Origin: Pseudoalteromonas spongiae UST010723-006
Lineage (GTDB): Bacteria; Pseudomonadota; Gammaproteobacteria; Enterobacterales; Alteromonadaceae
Reading direction: 5' to 3'
Assembly (NCBI RefSeq): GCF_000238255.3
Contig: NZ_CP011040.1
Coordinates: 124,001 to 188,000 of the forward strand
DNA: 64,000 nucleotides
A program made the translations under genes and the position numbers. Positions within the stretch are counted from its first letter, which is position 1. The number at the start of each line of letters is the position of its first letter. Below, in pieces: positions 1 through 8,264 of the stretch. The notes beneath the pieces are model-generated. The model worked only from the letters and a program-made list of their open reading frames with translations. It ran no database searches and had not been told where the DNA came from.

Positions 1-3
1 TAA

Positions 4-960
4 ATGTTTATAAAAATAGTTAAGACGTTTTTGATTTGTCTGTTTTGCATAATTGCTCTAGGAGTGTTTAATGCTTATGTGTTCGTTCCTGACTTACAGC
101 GACATGGCGAGATTGTGGCCTATCGAGGAGGCGGAAGTGCAGTTAACTATGAAAAATTAAAAAAAACTGGCTGTACCTCCCTTTCAATAGAAGCATCAAA
201 GGGCAATTCAGTTGAAAACACACTAGAAGCTGCGGCGTCTTCCGTTGCAGCCGGAGCTAACGTAATTCATCTAAATGTTCACAGAACGCGTGATGATCAA
301 CTGGTTGTTTTTCATGACTGGACGTTAGATTGTGCTACAAATGGGTCTGGGCCAGTACATAAAACATCGTTTGAGCAGTTGAAAAATCTTGATGCAGGAT
401 ATGGGTATACGTTTGATGATGGTGCGACTTTCCCATTTAGAGGAAAAGGTTTTAGGATTTCCAAGTTAGAGGCGTTTTACGAACGGTATCCAAAGCATGA
501 GTTTTGGCTAAACCTAAAGAATAACGACATACGATCATTCGAAACTCTATATGAGTATTTAGCTGGAAAAAAATCTAGCCATATTGTAATTACCTCTTCA
601 AAAGGTATGGAGTGGTTTCGAAACAAGGATTCGTCTTTACGGTTAGCAAGCGTTGGTAGTGTAAAGAGTTGCGGATTAAATTATCTTTTAGTTGGATGGG
701 CTGGACTAGTTCCTGAGTCCTGTAGGAATGCCATTCTTTTTATACCTCCCTCGATGACAAAGTTTTTTTGGGGCTATCCTGAACGCCTCGCATCAAGACT
801 ACAGAGTTATGGTTCGGATGTTTATCTTTGGTCTCGACATGAATCGATTACCCAATCCTACGATGACGCTGTCGCATCGGGTATTGGTGTTATCACGAGT
901 GATCTTGAGTTTATTCGTGCAACACAAGCTAACAAACGTGTCAATCAAGACGCTCGCTAG
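4..960 (+). CDS. GDPD-like protein with degenerate catalytic motifs
   Basis: Resembles the glycerophosphodiester phosphodiesterase TIM-barrel family. It has an N-terminal membrane anchor or signal segment (about residues 5-27), then YRGGG (40-44), ENT (71-73), HLN (89-91) and HD (104-105), in the order of the family's HRG, ENT, ExD and HD motifs. The first His is Tyr40 and the metal-binding ExD is His89-x-Asn91, so the usual divalent-metal site appears lost, while His104 (the general acid in the family) is kept. The protein may be catalytically altered or only lipid-binding. The barrel otherwise runs to a normal length of 318 aa. The ATG is three bases from the window edge, so its ribosome site and upstream neighbour cannot be seen. 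Confidence 0.7.
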   Translation: MFIKIVKTFLICLFCIIALGVFNAYVFVPDLQRHGEIVAYRGGGSAVNYEKLKKTGCTSLSIEASKGNSVENTLEAAASSVAAGANVIHLNVHRTRDDQLVVFHDWTLDCATNGSGPVHKTSFEQLKNLDAGYGYTFDDGATFPFRGKGFRISKLEAFYERYPKHEFWLNLKNNDIRSFETLYEYLAGKKSSHIVITSSKGMEWFRNKDSSLRLASVGSVKSCGLNYLLVGWAGLVPESCRNAILFIPPSMTKFFWGYPERLASRLQSYGSDVYLWSRHESITQSYDDAVASGIGVITSDLEFIRATQANKRVNQDAR

Positions 961-1029
961 CTCAAAGCTATTACGGCGTTACGAATAACATTTGTTGGCA
1001 CGTAAGCCTTTAATGGCAACTGTTAAAGG

Positions 1030-1064
1030 GGCTGATCACTTAACTAACTGTTAAATAATCAGCC
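1030..1064. terminator. hairpin between convergent genes
   Basis: The 7-bp arms GGCTGAT (1030-1036) and ATCAGCC (1058-1064) enclose a second small stem TTAAC/GTTAA. It lies between the GDPD-like gene and the VOC gene, whose 3' ends face each other. No strong T-run follows on either strand, so termination is plausible rather than certain. Confidence 0.4.
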
Positions 1065-1081
1065 TAGCAGGAGTGTAAAAG

Positions 1082-1585
1082 TTAGTTATAGGCACCACTT
1101 GCATAGTGTAATTCGTAGCTGTGGCTGTATATTTCTAAGATATTGCCAAATGGGTCTTCCATATAAATCATACGGTAAGGTTTTTCACCAGGGTAATAAT
1201 AGCGTGGTTTTGCCATGCGTTTTTTACCGCCAGCGGCGACAATTTTTTCAGCCAATCCTTCTACATCTGGGTCTTGCACACAAAAGTGGAAAATACCTGT
1301 TTTCCAATATTCAAAGTTATCTTCGGGGTTTTCTTGGTTTTTAAATTCAAATAGTTCAACACCAATGCGGTCACCAGTAGATAAATGGGCAATGCGAAAA
1401 CGTTGCCAGCCAGCACCAAACACATCGGTGCACATCTCGCCAATTGGCGAGTCGTCTTCAATAATTTCAGTGGGTTTCATAATTAAATACCAGCCTAACA
1501 CCTCAGTGTAGAATTTTACTGCGGCTTCTAGGTCAGGTACTGAAATACCAATGTGTGAAAAGCTTCTTGGGTATGTGTGTGACAT
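1082..1585 (-). CDS. VOC family (glyoxalase/dioxygenase-like) protein
   Basis: A 167-aa protein of the vicinal oxygen chelate superfamily. Two beta-alpha-beta-beta-beta modules are visible. The first begins FSHIGISVPDLEAAVKFY with putative metal ligand His11, and GVELFEF follows. The second begins IFHFCVQDPDVEGLAEKI and ends with DPFGNILEIYSHS, the typical C-terminal Glu-containing strand. It could be a lyase, an isomerase or an extradiol-type enzyme; the substrate is unknown. It is transcribed away from the LysR gene starting at 1688, and the 102-bp gap contains a perfect palindrome, so it is probably that regulator's target. Confidence 0.8.
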   Translation of the reverse strand: MSHTYPRSFSHIGISVPDLEAAVKFYTEVLGWYLIMKPTEIIEDDSPIGEMCTDVFGAGWQRFRIAHLSTGDRIGVELFEFKNQENPEDNFEYWKTGIFHFCVQDPDVEGLAEKIVAAGGKKRMAKPRYYYPGEKPYRMIYMEDPFGNILEIYSHSYELHYASGAYN

Positions 1586-1627
1586 TGTGTTTCCTTTTCA
1601 AACAAGAAAAATTACTTGTGCTAAGCC

Positions 1628-1641
1628 TAGTTGATCAACTA
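1628..1641. promoter_or_regulatory. perfect 14-bp palindrome, candidate LysR operator
   Basis: TAGTTGATCAACTA is a perfect dyad in the gap between the divergent VOC and LysR genes, about 45 bp from each start. LysR-type regulators usually bind interrupted dyads in such shared intergenic regions, so this is the natural candidate site. Binding is inferred. Confidence 0.45.
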
Positions 1642-1687
1642 AATTAATTGAAATTATTAAATTTTAGAAAACCTATAATTTAAAATT

Positions 1688-2593
1688 ATGATGTTAAATA
1701 ACATATGGTTAAAAACTTATATCACCCTAGTTGAGACAAAAAGTTTTACCAAAACCGCAGATTTATTAGCAATGACACAACCGGGTGTTAGCCAACATTT
1801 GCAAAAGTTAGAGAGTTATTGCGGCCAAGCCTTAATAAAGCGCTATGGCAAAGCATTTGAAATTACCGAGCAAGGAAAGTTGGTATATGACTATGCATTG
1901 TCGACGTTTAAGGGGCAGATTGATTTACTCGAGCAACTTAACTTTGATGATAAACACAGTGGGGTGTGTCGTATTGCATGCTCTGGCGCAAATGCATTAC
2001 CTCTGTATGAAAAGCTTATTGCACAACAAGTTAAGTTACCAAAGCTGGTGTGCGAGCTTGAAATTGCGCCAAACGAACGTATTTTAGAGCACATTCAGCA
2101 AGGCTCAATTGATTTAGGCATTGTTAATCATTATTCAGCTGATAAAGGGTTTTCAGCAATGCGCTTAAGTCATGAAAAAATTTCTGTGGTGATGGCAAAA
2201 ACTTGGCAGGGCACGATTACATCGTTTGATGATTTATGCCAACGCGGGTTTATTAACCACCCAGATGGTAAGCACTACCTAAGTATGGTGTTTAATCAAC
2301 TTGATAAACACCCTAGCAGTATGGAACTTATGCCAGTTAGCGGTTATATCAACCAGCTCAATCAAATCCTGTTACCAGTATCAAAAGGGTTGGGTTTTAC
2401 CGTTTTACCGCAAGTAGCAATTGCTCATTCACCTTTTAAAGACGTGCTTTGTGAATTTGAATTACCTAAACCAATTTCACAGCCAAGGTATTTAGTTAAA
2501 AAATATCAACGGGACTTACCTGCTCGTTTCGATTCAGTCATGGATTTGATAAGTGAGCATTTTGACGGTTCAAGCGACGTATTATTTAAGTAA
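1688..2593 (+). CDS. LysR family transcriptional regulator
   Basis: A 301-aa LysR-type regulator. The N-terminal winged helix-turn-helix (residues about 3-62) reads WLKTYITLVETKSFTKTADLL followed by TQPGVSQHLQKLE. The periplasmic-binding-like effector domain follows from about residue 90. The next in-frame Met (1691) is an equally possible start. It is divergent from the VOC gene and probably controls it. Its last 12 bases overlap the 3' end of the convergent LysE-type exporter gene. Confidence 0.9.
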   Translation: MMLNNIWLKTYITLVETKSFTKTADLLAMTQPGVSQHLQKLESYCGQALIKRYGKAFEITEQGKLVYDYALSTFKGQIDLLEQLNFDDKHSGVCRIACSGANALPLYEKLIAQQVKLPKLVCELEIAPNERILEHIQQGSIDLGIVNHYSADKGFSAMRLSHEKISVVMAKTWQGTITSFDDLCQRGFINHPDGKHYLSMVFNQLDKHPSSMELMPVSGYINQLNQILLPVSKGLGFTVLPQVAIAHSPFKDVLCEFELPKPISQPRYLVKKYQRDLPARFDSVMDLISEHFDGSSDVLFK

Positions 2594-3196
2594 CTGGGAA
2601 ATAATCTCGTGCATTACCGGTAATACCGATAACACCAATAACCCAGCCATGAATAAATTAAATATGCGCCTGTGGCTTTGGCTATTGAGTGCGTTTTGCA
2701 GCATAGAGCCGAACAATAACCACACACCAACACAAGGAAACGACACAATAAAAAATGTCAGTGAGATAATTAATTGCTGAGTTAATAAATCGCCACCACT
2801 TGAGGTAAATGCTGCAATAGCACCTGTTGCAACAATCCATGCTTTGGCATTTACCCATTGAAACAGCGCACCTTTCATAAACGAAAAAGGGGTTGCTTGA
2901 CGGCTTTTTTCAACTTCTGAGCTGCTACTTGCAATAAGCCAGGCTAAATAAAGTAAATAGCCAACGCCTACGCATTTAATAATGAAATGCAAGGTGGGAT
3001 AAAGGGCAAACAGCTGAGCAAAACCAAACCCTACAACCAGCAGCATTATACTAAAACCAAGGCAAATCCCTATTAGCAAGGGCAGGCTTTTCTTCACCCC
3101 AAAATTTACCCCAGAAGTCATCACCATAATATTGTTAGGACCCGGTGTAACCGATGATGAAATTGCAAAAAGCGTCACTGCCAGCAAATAATCCAT
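2582..3196 (-). CDS. LysE/RhtB family amino-acid exporter
   Basis: A 204-aa inner-membrane protein with about six hydrophobic segments. The N-terminus carries the signature SSSVTPGPNNIMVMTSG of the LysE translocator family, which exports amino acids or homoserine lactone-like compounds. The length is normal for the family. It lies 9 bp downstream of the small membrane gene ending at 3206 and is probably cotranscribed with it. The substrate cannot be told from sequence. Confidence 0.88.
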   Translation of the reverse strand: MDYLLAVTLFAISSSVTPGPNNIMVMTSGVNFGVKKSLPLLIGICLGFSIMLLVVGFGFAQLFALYPTLHFIIKCVGVGYLLYLAWLIASSSSEVEKSRQATPFSFMKGALFQWVNAKAWIVATGAIAAFTSSGGDLLTQQLIISLTFFIVSFPCVGVWLLFGSMLQNALNSQSHRRIFNLFMAGLLVLSVLPVMHEIISQLLK

Positions 3197-3205
3197 GTAA
3201 ATTCC

Positions 3206-3541
3206 TTAAATTGACTCAGCGTGAGTTAAGCGCGCATTTTGCTCACGGGTACGCAAATATAAATAAAGTGGTAAGCCACATGACACGCCCACACATAATG
3301 TGCCCACAAGCGCTAAGTACCAATACGCAACTTTATTTGTTTTTGCATCGACAATAATAAACACAATTAAGGCAATTGCGGCAATTAACACATCAAGCCA
3401 AGCGAATAGACTAATAGGATTGGCCGTTGCCAATTCAACAAATAAAGGTAGATTTGCGCCATTTTCAATGACCCAAGGAAGAAAAGCACCATAAGGAATA
3501 ATGCTGCCTAAAAGTGCAGCTGCGAGATAAAAGTACTTCAT
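3206..3541 (-). CDS. small membrane protein, DUF2834-like
   Basis: A 111-aa protein, if started at the Met preceding KYFYLAAALLG, with three hydrophobic segments (about 2-18, 40-62 and 72-92). The pattern GAFLPWVIENG...FAWLDVLIAAIAL resembles the DUF2834 family of small bacterial membrane proteins of unknown function. An upstream in-frame reading extends to 3631, but those extra 30 residues are hydrophilic and lack a convincing ribosome site. First gene of a two-gene unit with the LysE exporter. Confidence 0.65.
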   Translation of the reverse strand: MKYFYLAAALLGSIIPYGAFLPWVIENGANLPLFVELATANPISLFAWLDVLIAAIALIVFIIVDAKTNKVAYWYLALVGTLCVGVSCGLPLYLYLRTREQNARLTHAESI

Positions 3542-3771
3542 ATTATGTTGAACATCCATTTCATGTTTTATGCGATAACCAAAATTAGCCAAGGCGTATT
3601 TTGCGTTACAGATTAATTTATAGGTTGCCAATGCTCAATTGAACAATTCTTATTCATTTATCGCAAGTTAAAATTTTTTATGAAATCGTGATAATTTTGT
3701 GAGATTTCGGTGATGGCATTGAGAACTTTGTTTTTCATAGTGAAAGGGTCAATAACAACCGAGAACAAATT

Positions 3772-4476
3772 ATGAAGACACAAATCCTTTCACTTTTTGC
3801 TACGAGTGCACTTCTTGCCGCGAGCAATGCAAGTGCTGCAGATATAGATGTAAAAATTACTAACTTAACCCAAGGCATTTATTTCACGCCGTTACTTGTT
3901 ACGGCACACTCTAGCGATGCCATGTTGTATAAATTGGGTGAAGCGGCTTCACCTGAACTGCAAGCAATGGCTGAAGGCGGCAGCTTAGATGGGCTTGTAG
4001 CTATGGTAAATGGTATTGGTGCAGATACCATGGCAAACCCAGCGGGTGGTTTACTTGCCCCAGCCATGAGTACCATGACCAACTTAATGACAGCTGACGG
4101 CAATACCCAATTATCAATTGTCGGTATGATGCTACCAACCAATGATGGCTTTGTTGGCCTAAACAGCTGGAGCATTCCAAGCGAAGTGGGTACTTACACA
4201 ATTTATTTAAATGCCTACGATGCGGGCACTGAAGCCAATAATGAGTTAGTAAAAAATGGATCTGGCGCACCGGGTGAACTTGGTATTCCGGCGTCTCCTG
4301 GGGTTGCTCCTGGCGAAAATGGCACAGGCGTTACCACTAGCGAAGAGAATAAAATGATCCATGTTCACCGCGGAAACCTTGGCGATGACGATGCTTCTGG
4401 CGGTAGTAGTGACTTACATAACACAGTTCACCGCTGGTTAAACCCAGTTGCGAAAGTAACAGTCACTGTGAAGTAA
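3772..4476 (+). CDS. secreted spondin-domain protein
   Basis: A 234-aa exported protein. The signal peptide ends at about SNASA (residue 22), then comes a spondin N-type domain: VKITNLTQGIYFTPLLVTAHS, LYKLGEAASPELQAMAEGG, the middle strand LPTNDGFVGLNSW, and the acidic DAGTEANNE motif with which these domains bind metal. The Gly/Ala-rich stretch GAPGELGIPASPGVAPGE is a flexible loop. The C-terminus LNPVAKVTVTVK closes the beta-sandwich. First gene of a pair with a related lipoprotein 12 bp downstream, both ahead of a two-component system. The partner is unknown; adhesion or envelope sensing are possibilities. Confidence 0.85.
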   Translation: MKTQILSLFATSALLAASNASAADIDVKITNLTQGIYFTPLLVTAHSSDAMLYKLGEAASPELQAMAEGGSLDGLVAMVNGIGADTMANPAGGLLAPAMSTMTNLMTADGNTQLSIVGMMLPTNDGFVGLNSWSIPSEVGTYTIYLNAYDAGTEANNELVKNGSGAPGELGIPASPGVAPGENGTGVTTSEENKMIHVHRGNLGDDDASGGSSDLHNTVHRWLNPVAKVTVTVK

Positions 4477-4488
4477 TTGGGGGTCATT

Positions 4489-5199
4489 ATGAGACTTAGT
4501 AAAATTTTGATCCCAGCAGCATGTTTAGCGCTTGTTGCCTGTGGGGACGACGATAACGACAAAATGACGGTTGAGCCTCCAGTAGTCACGCCGCCAACCA
4601 CAATGACTTATGAATTTATGGTAACCGCTGTGAATTTAACGCAGGCGCAACCCATGTCGCCGTTAGGCAGTGCTTTACATACCTCCGGTCAATTTTGGCA
4701 AATTGGTGAAATGGCATCTGAGCCACTCGAAGTACTGGCGGAATCCGGTGATAACTCGGGCCTTTTGGCATTAGATGTGGTGAATGCAAGCACATCAAGT
4801 GACGTAGTATTAATGCCGGGACAAAAAGTTGAACTGATGCTCACAAGCGAGATGCTGGAAGGCCAAAAATTATCATTAATTTCGATGATGGTGAATACAA
4901 ATGATGGCTTTACCGGTCTTAATGCCATAGATGTTTCTTCAATGAGTGTAGGGGATATGCAGTACTATAAAACCTTTGCTTATGATGCGGGCACAGAAGC
5001 CAACTCTGAAGCGCCAGGTACCATACCGGGCCCTGCTGACGGAGGTGAAGGCTTTAACAGTGCACGCGAAGAAATAAATAAAGTTGCGATGCATCCAGGT
5101 GTTGTTGGACAAGATGATGGGCTGAGTACTTCGGTATTAACCAGTCTTCATAAATTCGACAACCCACTATTGGCTGTCACCGTAAAACGCGTTAAATAG
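4489..5199 (+). CDS. spondin-domain lipoprotein
   Basis: A 236-aa lipoprotein with lipobox LVAC (Cys at about residue 18), followed by an acidic linker and a spondin-type domain homologous to the preceding gene: FMVTAVNLTQAQPMSPLG, WQIGEMASEPLEVLAESGD, VNTNDGFTGLNA, YDAGTEANSE and a C-terminal FDNPLLAVTVKRVK. The ATG at 4489 is preferred over an in-frame TTG at 4477 because GGGGGT sits just upstream at 4479-4484. The two spondin proteins are probably cotranscribed, one periplasmic and one membrane-anchored, so they may form a complex. Confidence 0.85.
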   Translation: MRLSKILIPAACLALVACGDDDNDKMTVEPPVVTPPTTMTYEFMVTAVNLTQAQPMSPLGSALHTSGQFWQIGEMASEPLEVLAESGDNSGLLALDVVNASTSSDVVLMPGQKVELMLTSEMLEGQKLSLISMMVNTNDGFTGLNAIDVSSMSVGDMQYYKTFAYDAGTEANSEAPGTIPGPADGGEGFNSAREEINKVAMHPGVVGQDDGLSTSVLTSLHKFDNPLLAVTVKRVK

Positions 5200-5227
5200 G
5201 CCGGCGATTTGTTTTGCCACGTTGAAT

Positions 5228-5277
5228 AGTGTGCTGCAGTAAACCCGAGTTAGCACTTTAAACCACTGTAGCGCACT
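5228..5277 (+). promoter_or_regulatory. long imperfect hairpin upstream of two-component genes
   Basis: Arms of 13 bases (5228-5240 and 5265-5277) pair with two wobble or mismatch positions. They lie between the spondin operon and the response regulator. No clear T-run follows, so this may be a weak terminator or an mRNA stabiliser rather than a full stop. Confidence 0.3.
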
Positions 5278-5341
5278 TATTTAGTGTACCTTGTTGTTGT
5301 CTTCGTCGGCCTATCTTATTTTTATGATAAGCAGAGGTGTG

Positions 5342-6079
5342 ATGATGCAACACTCGGTACTGATTGTTGAAGATGATCACGATATTGCGGGGTTACTTCA
5401 GGTTCATTTAAATGAGCTTAACTTGCATGTCGATCATGTTACAACTGGTGAAGCGGCACTAGCCCAATTAGCAAAACAAGATTATCAAGTTATCTTACTG
5501 GATATAATGTTACCCACGGTAGACGGGCTAACCTTATGCCGCGAAATAAAAACCAAAATGCCCGAGGTGAGCGTGGTACTACTCACATCTAAAAGCAGTG
5601 AAATGGATCGGATTATCGGCCTTGAAATGGGCGCAGACGACTATATTTGCAAACCGTTTAGCTATCGTGAATTTCAAGCGCGTATCAAAACGCAAATTAG
5701 GCACATCCGCTTATTGCAGCAAAGCCAAGCACAAAGCATGCAAAACAGCGAGCAACAGCAAGTACTTAATTTTGGTGCATTACACATCGACCCCTTTAGC
5801 CATGAAGTGCGTTTTCAGGGGGAAGATTTACCTCTTACCGCAACCGAGTTCGACTTAATGATGTTTTTTGCAAAACACCCTAACCAAGTGTTTTCAAGAA
5901 GCCAATTATTAGAGTCAGTTTGGGGTTACGACCATAGTGGCTATGAACATACCGTAAACTCACATATTAACCGGCTGCGAGGCAAACTCGAAAAGCATGC
6001 TAAACAGCATGTTATTGAAACGGTTTGGGGCGTTGGTTACAAACTCAATGCTAAGTCTTTGGCAGTTGCGGCACTATGA
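5342..6079 (+). CDS. OmpR/PhoB family response regulator
   Basis: A 245-aa regulator. The receiver domain starts HSVLIVEDDHDIAG, with the acidic pair, phosphoacceptor Asp54 in VILLDIMLP, Thr/Ser in LLTSKSS and Lys in YICKPF. The C-terminal winged-helix domain (from about 145) has LTATEFDLMMFFAKHPNQVFSR and ends HVIETVWGVGYKL. Two adjacent ATGs (5342, 5345) follow an AGAGGT ribosome site; an upstream in-frame reading from 5291 adds no domain. It overlaps the kinase gene by 4 bp (ATGA), showing translational coupling. Probably responds to envelope conditions together with the neighbouring spondin proteins. Confidence 0.93.
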   Translation: MMQHSVLIVEDDHDIAGLLQVHLNELNLHVDHVTTGEAALAQLAKQDYQVILLDIMLPTVDGLTLCREIKTKMPEVSVVLLTSKSSEMDRIIGLEMGADDYICKPFSYREFQARIKTQIRHIRLLQQSQAQSMQNSEQQQVLNFGALHIDPFSHEVRFQGEDLPLTATEFDLMMFFAKHPNQVFSRSQLLESVWGYDHSGYEHTVNSHINRLRGKLEKHAKQHVIETVWGVGYKLNAKSLAVAAL

Positions 6080-7551
6080 AAAACTCGCTTTATACCAAGC
6101 TCTCACTTACATTAGCGAGCATTTTCATTCTTACTGCCAGCCTTTTTTTATGGTGGACACAAAGCGTATCGCAAGTAAGCCGTGCACAGGCAGAGCAAGC
6201 GCTGCACTTGGGTTTGGCTGAACATTTAGCCAATGATAATCCATTGTTAAAACAAGGAGTATACGACTACAAGGCATTGGAGAATTTATTCCATACCTTA
6301 ATGGTACTTGGCCCTGCATTTGAATTTTATTTTGTTGACCCAAGTGGCAAATTACTGACGTTTTCAGCCAAACCAGGGCAAGTTAAACGCCAGTTTATCG
6401 ATTTAGCGCCACTTGTTACCTTAATTGAAGATCAATCTAATTTACCCATTTACGGTGATGATCCGCGCAATTTCGACCACAAAAAGATTTTTTCAGTGGC
6501 CCCTGTGTATAACGGCGATACCCTACAAGGTTACTTGTACGTGATTATTGGCTCGTCTATTTATGACTCTATATTTGCGTCGATTAAAAGCTCAGAGCAA
6601 ATTTTAGTAAGCAGTATCTGGTTAGTATTAGGTTTAGGGTTTTTGCTGATTAGCATGCTGGTGGTGTTTCGCACTATTACTAAACCACTCAGAACCTTAA
6701 GTAGTTTTATTCAAAAAGTGGATAAAACGGAATTTGATATTTCAGAGCTGCCTTTATTAGATTGGCCAGAACACCACAATGAAATTCATCAATTAGGTGC
6801 GGCAGTAAATCGCATGCTTATCACCATCAATCAGCAAATGATGCAGCTAACAGCGCTTGATGAGCAGCGCCGAGAATTACTTGCGCATTTATCTCACGAT
6901 TTACGCACGCCACTTGCCTCACTGCAAGGCTATTTAGAGTTACTTAACAAAGAAACGCCCAATGCTAATGAAAAAGCCGCGCATTATTTAAATGTAACGC
7001 TTAAAAATTGCGGCCAATTAAAAGCCTTGATTGATCAAATTTTTGAACTCGCTCATCTTGAGTCAGGCCAAACCAATATTAATCTGGAAGTATTCAACTT
7101 AGGTGAGCTGATTTACGATGTCATGGCAAAATTCGCCCTACGCGCTGAAAAAGCGGGTATCCAATTAAAAGTGCATCCGAAAGAATGCGATTTTAGTGTT
7201 TATTCAGATATCGCAAAATTAGAGCGTATTTTAACCAATCTAATCGAAAATGCGCTGCGTCATACTAATCAAGGAGGAACGATCAGTATCAAGGTTGTTT
7301 TAGAGTCGCAGCAGTACAAAATTGTTGTTGTCGATACCGGCGTGGGTATTAGCAGTGAAGATTTACCCTATATTTTTGAAGCGCGATATCGCGCAAGTAA
7401 CAGCCTAGGCTGTAAAAAGTCGCACGCAGGACTAGGGCTTGCAATAACAAACCGTTTAATTCAGCTGATTAAATCCGATATTAAAGTAAAAAGTGAACTT
7501 GGCAAAGGCACTGAATTCGCATTTGCCTTACGCCCCAGCAAACCAGTTTAA
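6076..7551 (+). CDS. sensor histidine kinase
   Basis: A 491-aa inner-membrane kinase. TM1 is at about 8-28, a periplasmic sensor domain at 30-173, TM2 at about 177-198 and a HAMP domain at about 199-255. The dimerisation/phosphoacceptor helix has His274 in AHLSHDLRTPL. The ATPase domain has the N-box NLIENALRHT, G1 DTGVGI and G2 HAGLGLAI. All catalytic motifs are present. It overlaps the regulator by four bases and forms a cognate pair with it. The sensor domain has no recognisable ligand motif. Confidence 0.93.
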   Translation: MKNSLYTKLSLTLASIFILTASLFLWWTQSVSQVSRAQAEQALHLGLAEHLANDNPLLKQGVYDYKALENLFHTLMVLGPAFEFYFVDPSGKLLTFSAKPGQVKRQFIDLAPLVTLIEDQSNLPIYGDDPRNFDHKKIFSVAPVYNGDTLQGYLYVIIGSSIYDSIFASIKSSEQILVSSIWLVLGLGFLLISMLVVFRTITKPLRTLSSFIQKVDKTEFDISELPLLDWPEHHNEIHQLGAAVNRMLITINQQMMQLTALDEQRRELLAHLSHDLRTPLASLQGYLELLNKETPNANEKAAHYLNVTLKNCGQLKALIDQIFELAHLESGQTNINLEVFNLGELIYDVMAKFALRAEKAGIQLKVHPKECDFSVYSDIAKLERILTNLIENALRHTNQGGTISIKVVLESQQYKIVVVDTGVGISSEDLPYIFEARYRASNSLGCKKSHAGLGLAITNRLIQLIKSDIKVKSELGKGTEFAFALRPSKPV

Positions 7552-7691
7552 TGCTCATTTGGTATTAGTGGAACACGGATGTTCGCTATTTTAATTATTT
7601 GAACATTTTTGCCAGAAGGCTTATCTTTAGGGCATGTATGAGGATTCCCCTTATCCATTAAGCGTTTAACGTTAAAAGGTATTTCACTTCT

Positions 7692-8249
7692 ATGATCTCT
7701 CACCGCGGCTTTACCTTAATTGAATTGATTTTAGTGATTGTTGTAATCGGCGTTTTAGCTGTCGTTGCAGCGCCTAAATTCCTTTCACTTAATCGTGATG
7801 CAAACATTGCAACACTTAAACAAGTAGCTGCAGGGTTAGATCAGCTTACCGATGGCATTTATGCCAAAGCTGTAATTCAACATAAACACAAAGTCAGCAA
7901 TGAATCCGTTACTGTTAATGGGGTTACTATTAATACCTACTTTGGTGCGCCGCAAGAAATTTGGAATAACGCGTTGGGCGATTTAATGGACGGTGATTTT
8001 AGTTATGTGGGCAATGGGTATTTCGATTTAGGTGCAAGTTTAGTTGCAAGCTATAACTGCCAAGAGCGCTTATGTGTGATAGATCAAACTCCGGCATCTT
8101 ATGTAAATAGCAGTATTCAGGGCTGGGGATTATTTATTTTCCCTAAAGGCTACAGCCTACAAGACGAATGCTATGCCTATTACGCTTTTGCCGAAAATGG
8201 CAGCCAAGTGACCAGTAAAGTGGCCTCTACCGTTGATACTGGCTGCTAG
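7692..8249 (+). CDS. type IV pilin-like protein (class III signal)
   Basis: A 185-aa prepilin. The leader is MISHRG, cleaved before Phe7, then comes the hydrophobic assembly helix FTLIELILVIVVIGVLAVVA with the conserved Glu at mature position 5. The globular domain has three Cys residues near the end (CQERLC and a final C), allowing a disulfide loop as in MSHA or minor pilins. It stands alone rather than in a pilus operon, so it probably works with assembly machinery encoded elsewhere. Ribosome site AAAGGT lies 10 bases upstream. Confidence 0.85.
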   Translation: MISHRGFTLIELILVIVVIGVLAVVAAPKFLSLNRDANIATLKQVAAGLDQLTDGIYAKAVIQHKHKVSNESVTVNGVTINTYFGAPQEIWNNALGDLMDGDFSYVGNGYFDLGASLVASYNCQERLCVIDQTPASYVNSSIQGWGLFIFPKGYSLQDECYAYYAFAENGSQVTSKVASTVDTGC

Positions 8250-8264
8250 TTTAGATTAGCTGAA

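Noticed and set aside
5200..5341. Long-range GGCC inverted repeat across the spondin/regulator gap
   Set aside because: Arms are separated by more than 100 bases and pair imperfectly; the local 13-base hairpin is the better-supported structure.
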